Positions 19,053 through 28,742 of a stretch of 64,000 bases of DNA are shown in pieces (the first letter of the stretch is position 1; each line of letters opens with the position of its first letter). The stretch spans positions 1 through 64,000 of the forward strand of contig NZ_AP022616.1 in assembly GCF_010731115.1 (NCBI RefSeq), in the 5' to 3' direction. Under the pieces are notes generated by a model. That model was not told the origin of the DNA. It made no database searches and saw only the letters and a list, made by a program, of their open reading frames with translations. The stretch comes from Mycolicibacterium phocaicum (GTDB taxonomy: Bacteria; Actinomycetota; Actinomycetes; Mycobacteriales; Mycobacteriaceae). The position numbers and the translations under genes were made by a program.

Positions 19053-20626
19053 GATCCCACTGCTTCCAGGGTGCGCCTGACCTCGAGACGGCGGAGCTTG
19101 CCCGACGAGGTTCGCGGCAGTGACCCCGGTTTGAGGAACACCACGTCTGCCGGCACGATGCCGCACTCGGACGCAACCAGTGACACCACTTGGCTGCGGG
19201 CGGTCGACTCGTCGTCGCCCTTGAACTCCGCGGCGATCACCAAACCCTGTCGGGCGCCGGCATCGTTGGCGCTCACCGCCACGACGGCACCCTCGCGCAC
19301 GCCGTCGGCGCGGGCGGCCACCTGCTCGATCTCGGTGGGAAAGATATTGCGGCCGGCCACGGTGATGAGTTCCTTGAGTCGGCCGCACACGACGAGGCCG
19401 TCGTCGGCGAGGTACCCGAGATCACCTGTGGCGAACCAAGTTTCGCGATCGATGGGGTCCTGTCCGAGATAGCCGGCCATCATCGAGGTGCCGCGTACCT
19501 GGACTTCGCCCACATCGCGTCCGGCGAGTTCGTGGGGCACATCGGTGGGCGCGATGCGGACCTCCATGCCATCGATCGGCCGGCCGAGTACTGCGTACCT
19601 GCGCACCATGGTGTCGCCGTCGACGGCCACGGTGACGTTGTCGCAGCGCAGCCCGCCACCAGGGACGGGAACGGTTACCGCGCAGGTCGATTCGGCGAGG
19701 CCGTACGACGGACACAGGGCGTTCGCGTCGAAGCCGAATTTGGCCATCTCGGTCGCGAATCGATTGGTGCCGTCGCAGTCGACGGGCTCGCCGCCGTTGA
19801 GTGCGAACCGCAGCGCGCCCAAGTCGACATCGCTGACGAGACGGGCGTACTTGCCGAGCAGCCCGAATGCCATGTTGGGGGCCGCGGTCATGGTTGCCTT
19901 GCTCTCGGTCAACCATTTGAGCCAATTGAACGGCGAGGCCGAGAACGCGGTGGTGGGTGCCTGCCACAGCTCGCCGCCGCCGAGCGTCATGGTGAGCATG
20001 AACGCCAGACCCATGTCGTGGTAGATCGGCAGCCACGAATGTCCACGGTCGGCGTCGGTGACGCTGATCCGCGAGACCAGTCCACGCAGGTTCGCCAACG
20101 CCGCGTCCGCAGGGATCTGGGCGGTGCGAGGCGTGCCGGTCGATCCCGCGGTACCCTGCAGGATGCCGAAGTCGGCGGTCCGCGAGGGTGTGAAGGTTGT
20201 CGAACGATGTTCGTGGGCAACGGTATTGACGTCGTGCAGGTCCGCATCGGCGGTGCCGGCGCGCAGCAGTTCGAGATGCTTGCCGTGGCTGAGCACCGCA
20301 CGGATGCCGATGCCGGCGAACCTGTTCAGGGTGGCGCCGGCCCAGGTGGCGGTGTCGGCCCCGCGTACCGGTCCGGGAAGGATGGATACGGCGGCGCCGG
20401 CGAGGATCGCGCCGTAGATGCCTGCCAGGAATTCGACGGTGGGTTCACCGACCAGTCCGATGCGGCTCTGGCCGTCGACGTGTGCGGCGACGTTCTCGGC
20501 GCGGGCGTGCACCTCCTGCCACGGATGCCGTTGCCAGTCACCGGTTTTCGGGTCGAGGGTCACCAGGTCACGCGTGGACCGGGTCATCACCTCGGACAGG
20601 GCTGATGCCAGACTCGAGGTGCTCAT
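19049..20626 (-). CDS. mbtM: mycobactin fatty acyl-AMP ligase MbtM (FadD33)
   Basis: Activates a fatty acid as acyl-AMP and loads it on the MbtL acyl carrier. The 525-residue protein has the adenylate-forming core: P-loop-like motif [20 protein letters not shown], the conserved [18 protein letters not shown] and the C-terminal K in [20 protein letters not shown] is typical of FAAL/FadD enzymes. The ATG at 20626 overlaps the mbtL stop in ATGA. Ordering and overlaps match Rv1344-Rv1345-Rv1346. Confidence 0.93.
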   Translation of the reverse strand: MSTSSLASALSEVMTRSTRDLVTLDPKTGDWQRHPWQEVHARAENVAAHVDGQSRIGLVGEPTVEFLAGIYGAILAGAAVSILPGPVRGADTATWAGATLNRFAGIGIRAVLSHGKHLELLRAGTADADLHDVNTVAHEHRSTTFTPSRTADFGILQGTAGSTGTPRTAQIPADAALANLRGLVSRISVTDADRGHSWLPIYHDMGLAFMLTMTLGGGELWQAPTTAFSASPFNWLKWLTESKATMTAAPNMAFGLLGKYARLVSDVDLGALRFALNGGEPVDCDGTNRFATEMAKFGFDANALCPSYGLAESTCAVTVPVPGGGLRCDNVTVAVDGDTMVRRYAVLGRPIDGMEVRIAPTDVPHELAGRDVGEVQVRGTSMMAGYLGQDPIDRETWFATGDLGYLADDGLVVCGRLKELITVAGRNIFPTEIEQVAARADGVREGAVVAVSANDAGARQGLVIAAEFKGDDESTARSQVVSLVASECGIVPADVVFLKPGSLPRTSSGKLRRLEVRRTLEAVGS

Positions 20627-20886
20627 GAGCGTTGGGCGGTAGGCAGTTTCGCGGTGATCGCGTCTTCGAGGTCGCCGACGGTTTCGCTGCTCAGCAGGTC
20701 TTCCTCGGACAGTGCGACGCCGAAGCGGTCTTCGATCGCGACCATGCCGACGGCGAAAGCCACCGAGTCCAAACCGACATCGTTGATGAGCCGTGATTCG
20801 CGGGTGACGCGTCTGATGTCCACGCCCATGTCGTCTTGCATGATCTTGGCCAAGCCAGTGCTTACCGATTCAGTTGTTGACTCCAT
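20623..20886 (-). CDS. mbtL: mycobactin acyl carrier protein MbtL
   Basis: Acyl carrier of 87 residues that holds the fatty chain during mycobactin tail synthesis. The phosphopantetheine serine is in [15 protein letters not shown]. Flanking acidic helices ([22 protein letters not shown]) are normal for an ACP. ATG 20886 ([14 protein letters not shown]) was chosen because an IdeR box lies 30 bases upstream. First gene of the operon mbtL-mbtM-mbtN. Confidence 0.92.
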   Translation of the reverse strand: MESTTESVSTGLAKIMQDDMGVDIRRVTRESRLINDVGLDSVAFAVGMVAIEDRFGVALSEEDLLSSETVGDLEDAITAKLPTAQRS

Positions 20887-20915
20887 GTCGAGGGACCGTA
20901 GTCGACCAGAGCGGT

Positions 20916-20934
20916 TTAGGCTAGGCTTACCTTC
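20916..20934 (+). promoter_or_regulatory. IdeR-type iron box upstream of mbtL-mbtM-mbtN
   Basis: The forward strand reads TTAGGCTAGGCTTACCTTC, agreeing with TTAGGTTAGGCTAACCTAA at most positions. It lies just upstream of mbtL on the reverse strand and touches the stop codon of the DUF190 gene at 20934. Together with the box at 16518 it places both arms of the siderophore locus under iron control. Confidence 0.8.
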
Positions 20935-21995
20935 TACGTTAGGAAGTGTCCCAGACCGGTACCGCCGTCCCGGTTTCCGTCGTCGACGGAGACCAGCGCC
21001 GGCACCCGTTCGCAAGTGACCACCCCATGTTCGGAGGTGACGTCATCGATGAGATCGAAAGCGGTGGCGATGTTTTCGGGAGTATCGACCACGATGGTCG
21101 TGACGGGAACCTGGCGGCCCAGCTGAAACAACCTGTCGCCGTGCGGCGTCCGCCCGTCATGGAAGCCCCAGATGCCGCGCAGGACCGTGACGCCGCGGGC
21201 GGCCTCGATGGCGCGCAACCGGCGCACGATCTCGCGGTGCACCGGCTCACCGCCGTGCAGCGTGTCCTCGGTGGTGTACACCATGAGCTTCTGCCACAAC
21301 GACGTTCCGTCGGCATCGTGGGCCGGCAGCGTACCGGGACGGGCCAGTAGCGCTCCTGCCCGCTTGCACAGCTCGGCCCGCTCGACCGTCACCAACGGGT
21401 CGGGCAGCAGCCGCTGCAGCTCGGGCAGGACCGCGACGGCGCGGTCAGCGTCGCCGATCGCGATGACCATGACGGGAATGTCGGTGTTCCGGTTCAGGAA
21501 GCGGGCCCGCTCGCGGCGGCCACGCACCGTGCCATCGACCCCGAGAAAGACCGAGGCGCAGGCGAATCCGCTGCGGTGGAGCAGGTCGCACACCGCGATG
21601 TGGGCCGGCCGGCCATCGATCCGGTGCTGGCGGCCGACATAAACCGTGAGCTTGGTGTGCGTGCCGACCTTTGCGGTGGTGAGCAGGCGGGCGCGTTCGA
21701 GCGTGACCAGTCCGCGCGTCGTCAGTGCCACGGTTTGCTCGGCCAGCGCGGCGATCTTGTCGGCGGTGTCCACCGCGGCGATGGCCACCGGCAGATCCTC
21801 TGACTGGCTCAGGGTCTGGTCAGTGCGCAGCTGGTGCCGTGGCCCGAAGCCGGCGATGCCGCGCAGCACCACACTGGTGGCGACCTTCTCGGCGCCGTAG
21901 AGGTCGAGCAGCTCCTCGGCCAGGAAGCGGCCCCGATAGCGTTGTCGCTCACCGAAATACGTCGTGAGTTTGAGGTAATCCGCGGAGTCGTTCAC
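20934..21995 (-). CDS. triple DUF190-domain protein
   Basis: Cytoplasmic protein of 353 residues made of three DUF190 repeats of about 100-110 residues each. They begin near LKLTTYFGERQRYRGR, TKLTVYVGRQHRIDGR and QKLMVYTTEDTLHGG. Each continues to a G-I-x-G-F/G-V-D-G-type turn and a VTVERAEL or VTCERVPAL end. DUF190 is PII-like and is often linked to CrcB fluoride channels, as here. GTG 21995 overlaps the upstream crcB stop in GTGA. A regulatory role for the channels is an inference; most family members have a single domain. Confidence 0.82.
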   Translation of the reverse strand: MNDSADYLKLTTYFGERQRYRGRFLAEELLDLYGAEKVATSVVLRGIAGFGPRHQLRTDQTLSQSEDLPVAIAAVDTADKIAALAEQTVALTTRGLVTLERARLLTTAKVGTHTKLTVYVGRQHRIDGRPAHIAVCDLLHRSGFACASVFLGVDGTVRGRRERARFLNRNTDIPVMVIAIGDADRAVAVLPELQRLLPDPLVTVERAELCKRAGALLARPGTLPAHDADGTSLWQKLMVYTTEDTLHGGEPVHREIVRRLRAIEAARGVTVLRGIWGFHDGRTPHGDRLFQLGRQVPVTTIVVDTPENIATAFDLIDDVTSEHGVVTCERVPALVSVDDGNRDGGTGLGHFLT

Positions 21996-22357
21996 AGCAG
22001 GCCACCCATCCAGATGCCCAGCGCGGCGGCGGCCAGCCCCAGCACCACGCTCGCGACGATGTTGGCCAGCGCGAACCAGACCTGTCGTTCCTCGCCGAGG
22101 CGCTGGGTTTCCAGCATCCACGTCGAGAACGTCGTGTAGGCGCCGACGAACGCGGTACCGGCCAGCAGGGCGACATTGGGACTCAAGGCCAGGCCGCCGA
22201 AGAAGCCGAGCAGCCAGGCGCCGCTGAGGTTCACCGCGAAGGTGCCGAACGGGAAGCTGCTGCTCTTGCGTTTCGACACCGCGCGGTCCACCAGGAACCG
22301 CGTCACGGCCCCCACGCCACCGATGAGTGCGACGCCCAGCCAGATGACGGCTGTCAT
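21992..22357 (-). CDS. crcB: fluoride ion channel subunit CrcB/Fluc (1)
   Basis: Four-helix membrane protein of 121 residues that exports fluoride as a dual-topology dimer. The signature GGVGAVTRF lies in helix 1, [15 protein letters not shown] in helix 2 and the F-box [11 protein letters not shown] in helix 3. ATG 22357 overlaps the preceding crcB stop in ATGA. The two adjacent crcB genes probably form a heterodimer of opposite topologies. Confidence 0.92.
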   Translation of the reverse strand: MTAVIWLGVALIGGVGAVTRFLVDRAVSKRKSSSFPFGTFAVNLSGAWLLGFFGGLALSPNVALLAGTAFVGAYTTFSTWMLETQRLGEERQVWFALANIVASVVLGLAAAALGIWMGGLL

Positions 22358-22758
22358 GCCCGGACCCGGACCCGGACCCGTCGGACCAGGACCGTGGCCA
22401 GGTACACCGCGGCCAGGCCGGCGACGATGCTGGCCACGGTATAGCCCGCGGCCAGCCCATAGGCGCCGTGTTGGAGCATCCGCACCGTCTCGACCTGCAT
22501 GGTGCTGAATGTGGTCAGGCCACCGCACACGCCGGTGCCGAGCAGTGGGCGCTGATAGCTCGACACCGGCAGCCGTTCCAGCAGTCGGGTGGTGAAGTAC
22601 CCGAGCAGGAATGCGCCGACGATGTTGACGACGAAGGTCGGCCACGGCCAGTGCGCCGGATGAGGCGCGGCGAAGACGGCGAGGGCGGCACGCGCGACGG
22701 TGCCGATGGCGCCCCCGACGAACACGGCGGCCAATTCTCGGTTGTCGTGGCCGAACAT
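22354..22758 (-). CDS. crcB: fluoride ion channel subunit CrcB/Fluc (2)
   Basis: Second Fluc subunit, 134 residues, first gene of the crcB-crcB-DUF190 operon. Family marks: [29 protein letters not shown] and [14 protein letters not shown]. The C-terminus ends in an Arg-rich repeat ([10 protein letters not shown]), which helps set topology by the positive-inside rule. ATG 22758 was chosen because it starts [16 protein letters not shown]; a longer ORF upstream runs into pgm's divergent start. No fluoride riboswitch consensus was recognised in the 70-base gap. Confidence 0.9.
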   Translation of the reverse strand: MFGHDNRELAAVFVGGAIGTVARAALAVFAAPHPAHWPWPTFVVNIVGAFLLGYFTTRLLERLPVSSYQRPLLGTGVCGGLTTFSTMQVETVRMLQHGAYGLAAGYTVASIVAGLAAVYLATVLVRRVRVRVRA

Positions 22759-22828
22759 GAAGCAAAAGTATGGTGGCAGGCCACCGACAGGTGCACACCG
22801 GGGGAGAACCGGTAGCAGAATCGAGGCC

Positions 22829-24463
22829 ATGACGGCCAACCCGCGCGCCGGCCAACCGGCCCAGCCAGATGACCTGATCGACGTGGCCCACGTGGTCACC
22901 GCCTACTACACCGTGGCGCCCGATCCCGAGAACGTCGACCAGCAGGTGGTCTTCGGCACGTCGGGCCACCGCGGGTCGAGCCTGGACGCGGCGTTCAACG
23001 AGCCGCACATCCTGGCCACCACGCAGGCGATCGTCGAGTACCGCGCGGCGCAGGGCACGACCGGACCGTTGTTCATCGGCCGCGACACCCACGCGCTGTC
23101 CGAGCCGGCCTGGGTCACGGCGCTGGAGGTACTGGCCGGCAATGAGGTCGTCGCGATGATCGACGCCGCGGACCGTTACACGCCCACACCGGCGGTCAGC
23201 CACTCGATCCTGACCTTCAACCGCGGCAGGGAAGGCGACCTCGCCGACGGCATCGTCGTCACCCCGTCGCACAACCCGCCACGTGACGGCGGGTTCAAAT
23301 ACAACCCGCCCAACGGCGGTCCGGCCGACACCGATGCGACGAGCGTGATCGCCAAACGTGCCAACGAAATCTTGCGTGACGGGCTGCGCGACGTGAAGCG
23401 GATGCCGCTGGCGCGGGCACTGGGCTCGACGGAGCGGCATGACTACCTCAATGCCTACGTCGAGGACCTGCCGAATGTGGTTGACCTGCATGCCATTCGC
23501 GCCGAGGGCGTGCGCATCGGCGCGGACCCGCTCGGTGGGGCCAGCGTCGACTACTGGGCCGCCATCGCCGAACGGCACCAGTTGGACCTGACCGTCGTGA
23601 ACCCACTGGTGGACGCGACGTGGCGGTTCATGACGCTCGACACCGACGGCAAGATCCGGATGGATTGCAGCTCGCCGAACGCCATGGCGTCGCTCATCGC
23701 GAATCGGGACCAGTACCAGATTGCCACCGGCAACGACGCGGACTCGGACCGGCACGGCATCGTCACGCCCGACGGCGGGCTGCTCAACCCGAACCACTAT
23801 CTCGCCGTCGCCATCGATTATCTGTACACGCATCGAGCGGGCTGGCCGGGCTCCACGGCGGTCGGCAAGACCGCGGTCAGCTCGTCGATCATCGACCGGG
23901 TGGTGGCGGGGCTGGGGCGTCAGCTCGTGGAGGTGCCGGTCGGCTTCAAGTGGTTCGTCGATGGATTGCTCAGCGGCACAATCGGATTCGGTGGAGAAGA
24001 GAGCGCCGGAGCGTCGTTCCTGCGGACGGACGGGTCGGTCTGGACCACCGACAAGGACGGCATCATCCTGGCGCTGCTGGCCTCGGAGATCCTCGCGGTC
24101 ACCGGCAAGTCACCGTCGCAGCGCTACGCCGAGCTCACCGAAAAGTACGGTGCCCCAACCTATGCCCGCATCGATGCGCCGGCCAACCGCGAACAGAAGG
24201 CCCGGTTGTCGAAGCTGTCCGCCGAACAGGTCACCGCGACCGAGCTGGCCGGTGAGGCGATCACGGCCAAACTCACCACGGCGCCCGGTAACGGCGCCCC
24301 GCTCGGCGGGCTGAAGGTGACCACCGAGAACGCCTGGTTCGCCGCGAGGCCGTCGGGGACCGAGGACGTCTACAAGATTTACGCCGAGTCGTTCAAGGGG
24401 CCCGAGCATCTGGCGCAGGTCCAAGCCGCCGCGCGGGAAGTGGTGAATACAGTCATAGCGTGA
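22829..24463 (+). CDS. pgm: phosphoglucomutase (alpha-D-glucose phosphate-specific)
   Basis: Interconverts glucose 1-phosphate and glucose 6-phosphate, feeding glycogen, trehalose and cell-wall glucan synthesis. The 544-residue protein has the substrate phosphoserine loop [16 protein letters not shown], the Mg site [10 protein letters not shown], the sugar loop [14 protein letters not shown] and the phosphate loop [16 protein letters not shown]-terminal [15 protein letters not shown] is also conserved. ATG 22829 starts MTANPRAGQ. The stop overlaps the next gene's start (GTGA). Confidence 0.96.
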   Translation: MTANPRAGQPAQPDDLIDVAHVVTAYYTVAPDPENVDQQVVFGTSGHRGSSLDAAFNEPHILATTQAIVEYRAAQGTTGPLFIGRDTHALSEPAWVTALEVLAGNEVVAMIDAADRYTPTPAVSHSILTFNRGREGDLADGIVVTPSHNPPRDGGFKYNPPNGGPADTDATSVIAKRANEILRDGLRDVKRMPLARALGSTERHDYLNAYVEDLPNVVDLHAIRAEGVRIGADPLGGASVDYWAAIAERHQLDLTVVNPLVDATWRFMTLDTDGKIRMDCSSPNAMASLIANRDQYQIATGNDADSDRHGIVTPDGGLLNPNHYLAVAIDYLYTHRAGWPGSTAVGKTAVSSSIIDRVVAGLGRQLVEVPVGFKWFVDGLLSGTIGFGGEESAGASFLRTDGSVWTTDKDGIILALLASEILAVTGKSPSQRYAELTEKYGAPTYARIDAPANREQKARLSKLSAEQVTATELAGEAITAKLTTAPGNGAPLGGLKVTTENAWFAARPSGTEDVYKIYAESFKGPEHLAQVQAAAREVVNTVIA

Positions 24464-25719
24464 GCGCTGTCACGGAGGGCGACTGTCCGGCCCCGACCCG
24501 ACTTCCTGCCGAGATCTGGGTTTTGGCCGGCGCCAACATCGTCATCGCACTCGGCTACGGAGTGGTGGCGCCGGTGCTGCCGGCGTACGCCCGCAACTTC
24601 GGTGTGAGCATCGGCGCGGCGACGTTCGTCATCACCGCATTCGCCGCGATGCGCCTGATCTTCGCGCCGCCCAGTGGCCTGCTGGTACAGAAACTCGGTG
24701 AGCGGCGCGTCTATCTCACCGGCCTGCTGATCGTCGCATTGTCGACGCTGGCCTGCGCGTTTGCGCAGACCTACTGGCAGCTGCTGCTGTTCCGATCCCT
24801 CGGTGGTGCCGGGTCGACGATGTTCACGGTGTCGTCGCTGGCGCTGATGATCCGGCTGTCGCCGTTCGACGCCCGCGGTCGCGTCGCCGGGCTGTTCTCG
24901 AGCGCCTTCATGATCGGTGGCGTGGCCGGGCCGGTGGTCGGCAGCCTGACTGCTGGGCTGGGTCTATCTGTGCCGTTCGGTATCTACGGGGTGGCGCTGA
25001 CGGTTGCCGCGGCTGTCGTGTTCGTCAGCCTGCGCAACTCGCCGCTGGCCGCGCGGGAAGAGGCAACCGGGCCGACGGTGTCGGTGCGGACCGTGCTGCG
25101 CAACCGCGCGTACCAGGCCGCGCTGCTGTCGAACCTGGCGGCCGGATGGGCCGCGCTGGGCCTGCGGGTGGCGCTGGTTCCGCTGTTCGTCGTCGACGTG
25201 CTGCACCGCAGCGCGGGCACAGCCGGTCTGGTGCTGGCGATGTTCGCGGTCGGCAACGTATGTGCGGTGATCCCCAGTGGGCATCTGTCCGACCGAATCG
25301 GCCGGCGCAAGCTGCTGATCGTCGGGCTCACGGTGTCGGCGATCTCGACGACGCTGCTTGGCTGGACCACGTCGCTGCCGGTTTTCCTGGTGATCGCGTT
25401 CGTGACGGGCGCGGCGAGCGGCATCTTCATCTCGCCGCAGCAGGCCGCCGTCGCGGACATCATCGGCAACCAGGCTCGCGGCGGCACCGCCGTGGCGACC
25501 TTCCAGATGATGTCGGACCTCGGCACGATCGTCGGCTCCCTGGCTGCCGGCCAGATCGCGCAGCACATGTCGTTCACCGCGGCCTTCTGTGTCGGCGGGG
25601 TGATCCTGCTGGCCGCTGCGGTGTGTTGGGCGCTGGCACCGGAAACGCGTCATTCCGGTGAAGACGAGGAGACCCCGATCTGTCCACTCGGCCACGAGCC
25701 GGTGGAAGGGTCGCTCTGA
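24460..25719 (+). CDS. major facilitator superfamily transporter
   Basis: Twelve-helix inner-membrane transporter, 419 residues. The first half opens [29 protein letters not shown] and has the motif A-like loop [21 protein letters not shown]. The second-half motif A is [16 protein letters not shown]. It resembles multidrug efflux members; the substrate is not predictable. GTG 24460 overlaps the pgm stop by 4 bases, so translation is coupled. Confidence 0.88.
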   Translation: MSAVTEGDCPAPTRLPAEIWVLAGANIVIALGYGVVAPVLPAYARNFGVSIGAATFVITAFAAMRLIFAPPSGLLVQKLGERRVYLTGLLIVALSTLACAFAQTYWQLLLFRSLGGAGSTMFTVSSLALMIRLSPFDARGRVAGLFSSAFMIGGVAGPVVGSLTAGLGLSVPFGIYGVALTVAAAVVFVSLRNSPLAAREEATGPTVSVRTVLRNRAYQAALLSNLAAGWAALGLRVALVPLFVVDVLHRSAGTAGLVLAMFAVGNVCAVIPSGHLSDRIGRRKLLIVGLTVSAISTTLLGWTTSLPVFLVIAFVTGAASGIFISPQQAAVADIIGNQARGGTAVATFQMMSDLGTIVGSLAAGQIAQHMSFTAAFCVGGVILLAAAVCWALAPETRHSGEDEETPICPLGHEPVEGSL

Positions 25720-25775
25720 CCAGCCGTTTTGTCGACGGTGGTGCCAGTGGTGTAGCTTCATCAGGCACCACTTAA

Positions 25776-25848
25776 GGGGCTATGGCGCAGCTGGTAGCGC
25801 ACCACACTGGCAGTGTGGGGGTCAGGGGTTCGAGTCCCCTTAGCTCCA
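25776..25848 (+). tRNA. tRNA-Ala (anticodon GGC)
   Basis: Cloverleaf: acceptor 5' GGGGCTA pairs with 3' TAGCTCC, D-arm GGCGCAGCTGGTAGCGC, anticodon arm CCACA-CTGGCAG-TGTGG with GGC at 34-36, and T-arm GGGGTTCGAGTCCCC. Discriminator is A. The CCA end is not encoded (A-CAAG follows). It decodes GCC, a major Ala codon in high-GC genomes. Confidence 0.97.
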
Positions 25849-25853
25849 CAAGT

Positions 25854-25888
25854 AAACCCGTTCTGACTTCGGTCAGGGCGGGTTTTTT
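25854..25888 (+). terminator. intrinsic terminator of tRNA-Ala
   Basis: Stem AACCCG...CGGGTT with an inner TCTGAC/GTCAG helix capped by TTCG, then six T (25883-25888). It begins 6 bases after the tRNA. Confidence 0.85.
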
Positions 25889-26312
25889 GTATGTCGCGCA
25901 CTTTGGGTCGAGAGCCGATATTTGTACTTGCGCCTGGCGCGCTCGCACCCCGGATGCGAGGAGCGGGTAGGTCGTCATCCCGTCGAGCCGTGACGAGTAG
26001 CCGATGGCATCTGGCCGGCTACTTCATCATCGTCATCAAATCCTTGACACAGCAAACTTACAGGCCGTATTTTTGCGGCAGCAAAAACTCGGTGGCAGCA
26101 CAGTTGCCGCCGTGACGAGGTAGCGGGTCTCCCTGGGGCGAAGCGGTTTCCGTGCCGGGCGTGATGCTGTGGCGCGGCGGTGTCGCGCTGCTGATAATGC
26201 AGTGAACGTTGTTTGTAGCAAACTAGTGCGGCACCCCGCCCGCATGGTGGTCAACTGCGGGGGCGATTCACCGACGCCCGACACTCCAGACGTTCACGAA
26301 GGGACCAGCCCC
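25889..26312 (+). other. 424-base non-coding stretch upstream of phosphodiesterase gene
   Basis: No convincing gene was seen between the tRNA terminator and the AP-superfamily gene. The stretch contains a candidate promoter (26044-26073) and is less GC-rich than its surroundings, with runs such as AGCAAAAAC. It could hold a long 5' leader. An ATG at 26244 could extend the downstream protein by 23 residues. Confidence 0.5.
26044..26073 (+). promoter_or_regulatory. candidate sigma-A-type promoter
   Basis: TTGACA at 26044-26049 and TATTTT at 26068-26073 are separated by 18 bases, close to the housekeeping consensus. If used, the transcript would carry a leader of about 230 bases before the TTG start of the phosphodiesterase gene. 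Confidence 0.5.
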
Positions 26313-27746
26313 TTGGACCGTCAGTGCAGAGACGTCATTCTCTACGAGCTCAACGAGGTTCCGTGGGGCGTTGTCGATATCTATGTCAAAAATCGGCCCA
26401 CCTCGCATATTGCGGCCCTGCTCCGTGAGGGGCAGTCGCTGACCACGGTGCACGAAGATCGTGAAGAGCAGCTGGGCCTGCAGCCATGGCGCACCTGGCC
26501 GACGCTGCATACGTCGACCTACGCCCACAACTCGGTCGACCTCGGCCAGGACCCGACGACATTCAAGGGCGACCCGATCTGGGACGTCGCAGAGGCTGCG
26601 GGTCTGTCCGTCGGGCTGTTCGGCCCCATGCAGAGCTGGCCGGCCCGGCAGTTCAAGCACGGCGGCTTCTACGTGCCGGACACGTTCAGCCAGGACGCCA
26701 CGACCTACCCGCGCTCGTTGGAGCGCTTTCAGGCCTTCAACCTCGCGATGACCGGCGCCTACGGCGTTGCTCCCGCCGAGGTGATGAACCGCAAGATGCT
26801 CGGTGGTACCGCGGTGGACCTGCTGCGCAACGGCCTGACGTCGCGCTCGGCCGCCACGCTGGCCACGCACCTGGTCAGGGAGTGCAGGGACCCGCGTTAC
26901 AAAGCATTCCGCTCGGCCATGCAGGCGCCGCTGGGCTTCGACCTGTTCTGGCGTGCGCACCGCAAGCACGATCCTCGACTGTCGATCTTCTTCACCAATC
27001 ACGTGGCCGGCCTGATGCACCGATTCTGGGGTGACGGGATGCCGGGCTACACCGAGATGTACGAGTACACCCGTGACGAGGTGTACGGCAGCTTCATCCA
27101 CCACGCCATGGACATCGCCGACCGTCAGATCGGCCGCATCCGCGCGTACCTGGCCAAACACCCACGGTCGATGCTGGTGTTGGCGGCCAGCATGGGCCAG
27201 GGGCCTGTCGAAGCGGACACGTTCGGCGGCCGGTGTTTCGTGCTCGACGACGCCGCCGCATTCGTGTCGGGCCTGGGGCTGCACCCGGCCACCGCCGGCC
27301 TGGCCATGTACCCGATGGTGTCGTTGGTGTTCGCGTCCGAGGCAGCGGCATCGGCGGCGGTGGTTCCGCTGGAGTCGGTCACCATCGGCAGTCACGGGCC
27401 GTTGTTCGGCCGCGTCCGTGCCGAAGGAAAGACGGCGACGTTCGCCATCGATCCGGCGAAGGGTGCCGACGCCGATGCCACCCTGCAGTACCGGGCGGCA
27501 GGCTCGGACGCTGTTGCCACCGGCAAGCCCGCCGACCTCGGTTTGCACATCCGGGTGCGCCCCGGCGGTACCAACACCGGGTTCCACATCCCCGAGGGCA
27601 TCTTGCTGGCTGCCGGAGCCGGGGTGCCCCGCGACCCGTCACGCGCCGCGGTCGATGTTCTGGATGTCGCGCCGTCCCTACTGGCCAATGTCCTGGGCGT
27701 CGAGCCGGCACCGTCGATGCAGGGCAAACCGACATTGTTCCGGTAG
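26313..27746 (+). CDS. alkaline-phosphatase-superfamily protein (type I phosphodiesterase/nucleotide pyrophosphatase-like)
   Basis: Metal-dependent hydrolase-like protein of about 477 residues. CRDVILYELNEVPWGVVD marks the first strand; WPTLHTSTYAHNSVDLG carries the possible nucleophile Thr or Ser; ILFT-like FFTNHVAGLMHRFWGD and TIGSHGPLFGR hold His ligands. It lacks a clear signal peptide. TTG 26313 is preferred because GAAGGGA lies 8 bases upstream; ATG 26244 would add 23 residues. The first metal Asp normally seen (D-G) is Glu-Leu-Asn here, so the active site may be modified. Substrate unknown. Confidence 0.7.
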   Translation: MDRQCRDVILYELNEVPWGVVDIYVKNRPTSHIAALLREGQSLTTVHEDREEQLGLQPWRTWPTLHTSTYAHNSVDLGQDPTTFKGDPIWDVAEAAGLSVGLFGPMQSWPARQFKHGGFYVPDTFSQDATTYPRSLERFQAFNLAMTGAYGVAPAEVMNRKMLGGTAVDLLRNGLTSRSAATLATHLVRECRDPRYKAFRSAMQAPLGFDLFWRAHRKHDPRLSIFFTNHVAGLMHRFWGDGMPGYTEMYEYTRDEVYGSFIHHAMDIADRQIGRIRAYLAKHPRSMLVLAASMGQGPVEADTFGGRCFVLDDAAAFVSGLGLHPATAGLAMYPMVSLVFASEAAASAAVVPLESVTIGSHGPLFGRVRAEGKTATFAIDPAKGADADATLQYRAAGSDAVATGKPADLGLHIRVRPGGTNTGFHIPEGILLAAGAGVPRDPSRAAVDVLDVAPSLLANVLGVEPAPSMQGKPTLFR

Positions 27747-27790
27747 CTGCGCATTGCGTCGGGTCGATCACCTGGCTCTCGTCAGAGGAA

Positions 27791-27806
27791 CTTACCGCGC
27801 GGTAAG
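27791..27806. promoter_or_regulatory. perfect 16-bp palindrome, TetR-type operator candidate
   Basis: CTTACCGC-GCGGTAAG is exactly self-complementary and ends 8 bases before the ATG of the epoxide hydrolase-like gene. The TTACC...GGTAA form is common for TetR operators in actinobacteria. No TetR gene is adjacent, so the regulator would act in trans. Confidence 0.6.
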
Positions 27807-27814
27807 ATGCCCGC

Positions 27815-28690
27815 ATGACTCAGCGCAGCATGCCGACCGTCGATGGCGTGACCCATGAATATGTGCAGGCCGGCGACGTGAAGATCCACGTCGCGGTGGC
27901 CGGACCGGAGGGGGGACGCCCGGTCGTGCTCCTGCACGGCTGGCCGGAGAACTGGTTCATGTGGCACAAGGTCATCCCCGCGCTGGCAGACGCCGGCTAC
28001 CGGGTGCACGCCATGGACCTGCGCGGCGCCGGCTGGAGCGAGGTCACCCCGAAGGGCTACGAGAAGGAGCAGTTCGCCTCCGACGTGCTCGCCGCGGCGA
28101 CCGCGCTGGGACTGGACTCGTTCGACCTGGTGGGCCACGACTGGGGCGGCTGGACCGCGCAGTTGGTGGCACTGAAGGCGCCGGCGCGCGTCAAGCGCTT
28201 GGCGATCCTCAACATCCCGCCGGTGTGGCAGGAGCCGGGCCGGGTGGCTCGCCATGCCCACAAGCTCGCGTACCAACTTGTCGTGGGCGCCCCCGTGGCC
28301 GGACCGCTTACACATCTGACGCCGACACTGTGGTGGTTCATCCGGCGCAGCGGTATGCCGCAGGAGTCGGTGGACTTCTTCCGCAGCTGCTTCCGGGATC
28401 GGGACCGTCGGGTGGCGGGTTCCAAGATCTACCGGTCCATGGTCGGTAAGGAGTTCGCGAAACTCGCGCGCGGCCCCTACGACGATCAGAAGCTGCAGAT
28501 GCCGGTGCGGGTACTGTTCGGTCTCGACGACGTGGCGGTGCACCCGTCGCTGCTGGAGGGCTTCACTGGCCATGCCGACGATCTGAACATCACCGAGGTG
28601 CCTGATTGCGGTCACTTCATCATCGACGAGCAGCCGGAACTCGTGATCAAGTGGCTGTCGGACGTGCTGGCCGAGCAGCCGCAGCGTTGA
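27815..28690 (+). CDS. alpha/beta hydrolase, epoxide hydrolase-type
   Basis: Cytoplasmic alpha/beta hydrolase of 291 residues. The oxyanion motif HGWPENWFMW (H-G-x-P) and nucleophile elbow VGHDWGGW, with Asp as nucleophile, are the standard epoxide hydrolase/haloalkane dehalogenase pattern. The acid and base are plausible in LFGLDDVAVHP and DCGHFIIDEQPE. It probably opens epoxides to diols; mycobacteria have several paralogues (Eph family) used in detoxification or lipid modification. The palindrome just upstream suggests repression by a TetR protein. Confidence 0.88.
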   Translation: MTQRSMPTVDGVTHEYVQAGDVKIHVAVAGPEGGRPVVLLHGWPENWFMWHKVIPALADAGYRVHAMDLRGAGWSEVTPKGYEKEQFASDVLAAATALGLDSFDLVGHDWGGWTAQLVALKAPARVKRLAILNIPPVWQEPGRVARHAHKLAYQLVVGAPVAGPLTHLTPTLWWFIRRSGMPQESVDFFRSCFRDRDRRVAGSKIYRSMVGKEFAKLARGPYDDQKLQMPVRVLFGLDDVAVHPSLLEGFTGHADDLNITEVPDCGHFIIDEQPELVIKWLSDVLAEQPQR

Positions 28691-28742
28691 TGTTGTTGGG
28701 CAGTTCCGGCAATCCGACCCAACTGCCTCGGCCGGGTGCCGG

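Noticed and set aside
22759..22828. Fluoride riboswitch upstream of crcB
   Set aside because: The gap is only 70 bases and the crcB-motif consensus could not be recognised on the reverse strand.
21992..23833. 613-residue reverse frame spanning pgm and crcB
   Set aside because: Only its last part matches crcB; the rest is antisense to pgm motifs. crcB begins at ATG 22357.
25738..25771. GTGGTGCC/GGCACCAC inverted repeat before tRNA-Ala
   Set aside because: Eight-base arms with an 18-base loop and no T run, ending just before the tRNA. Too weak to call a terminator or an operator.
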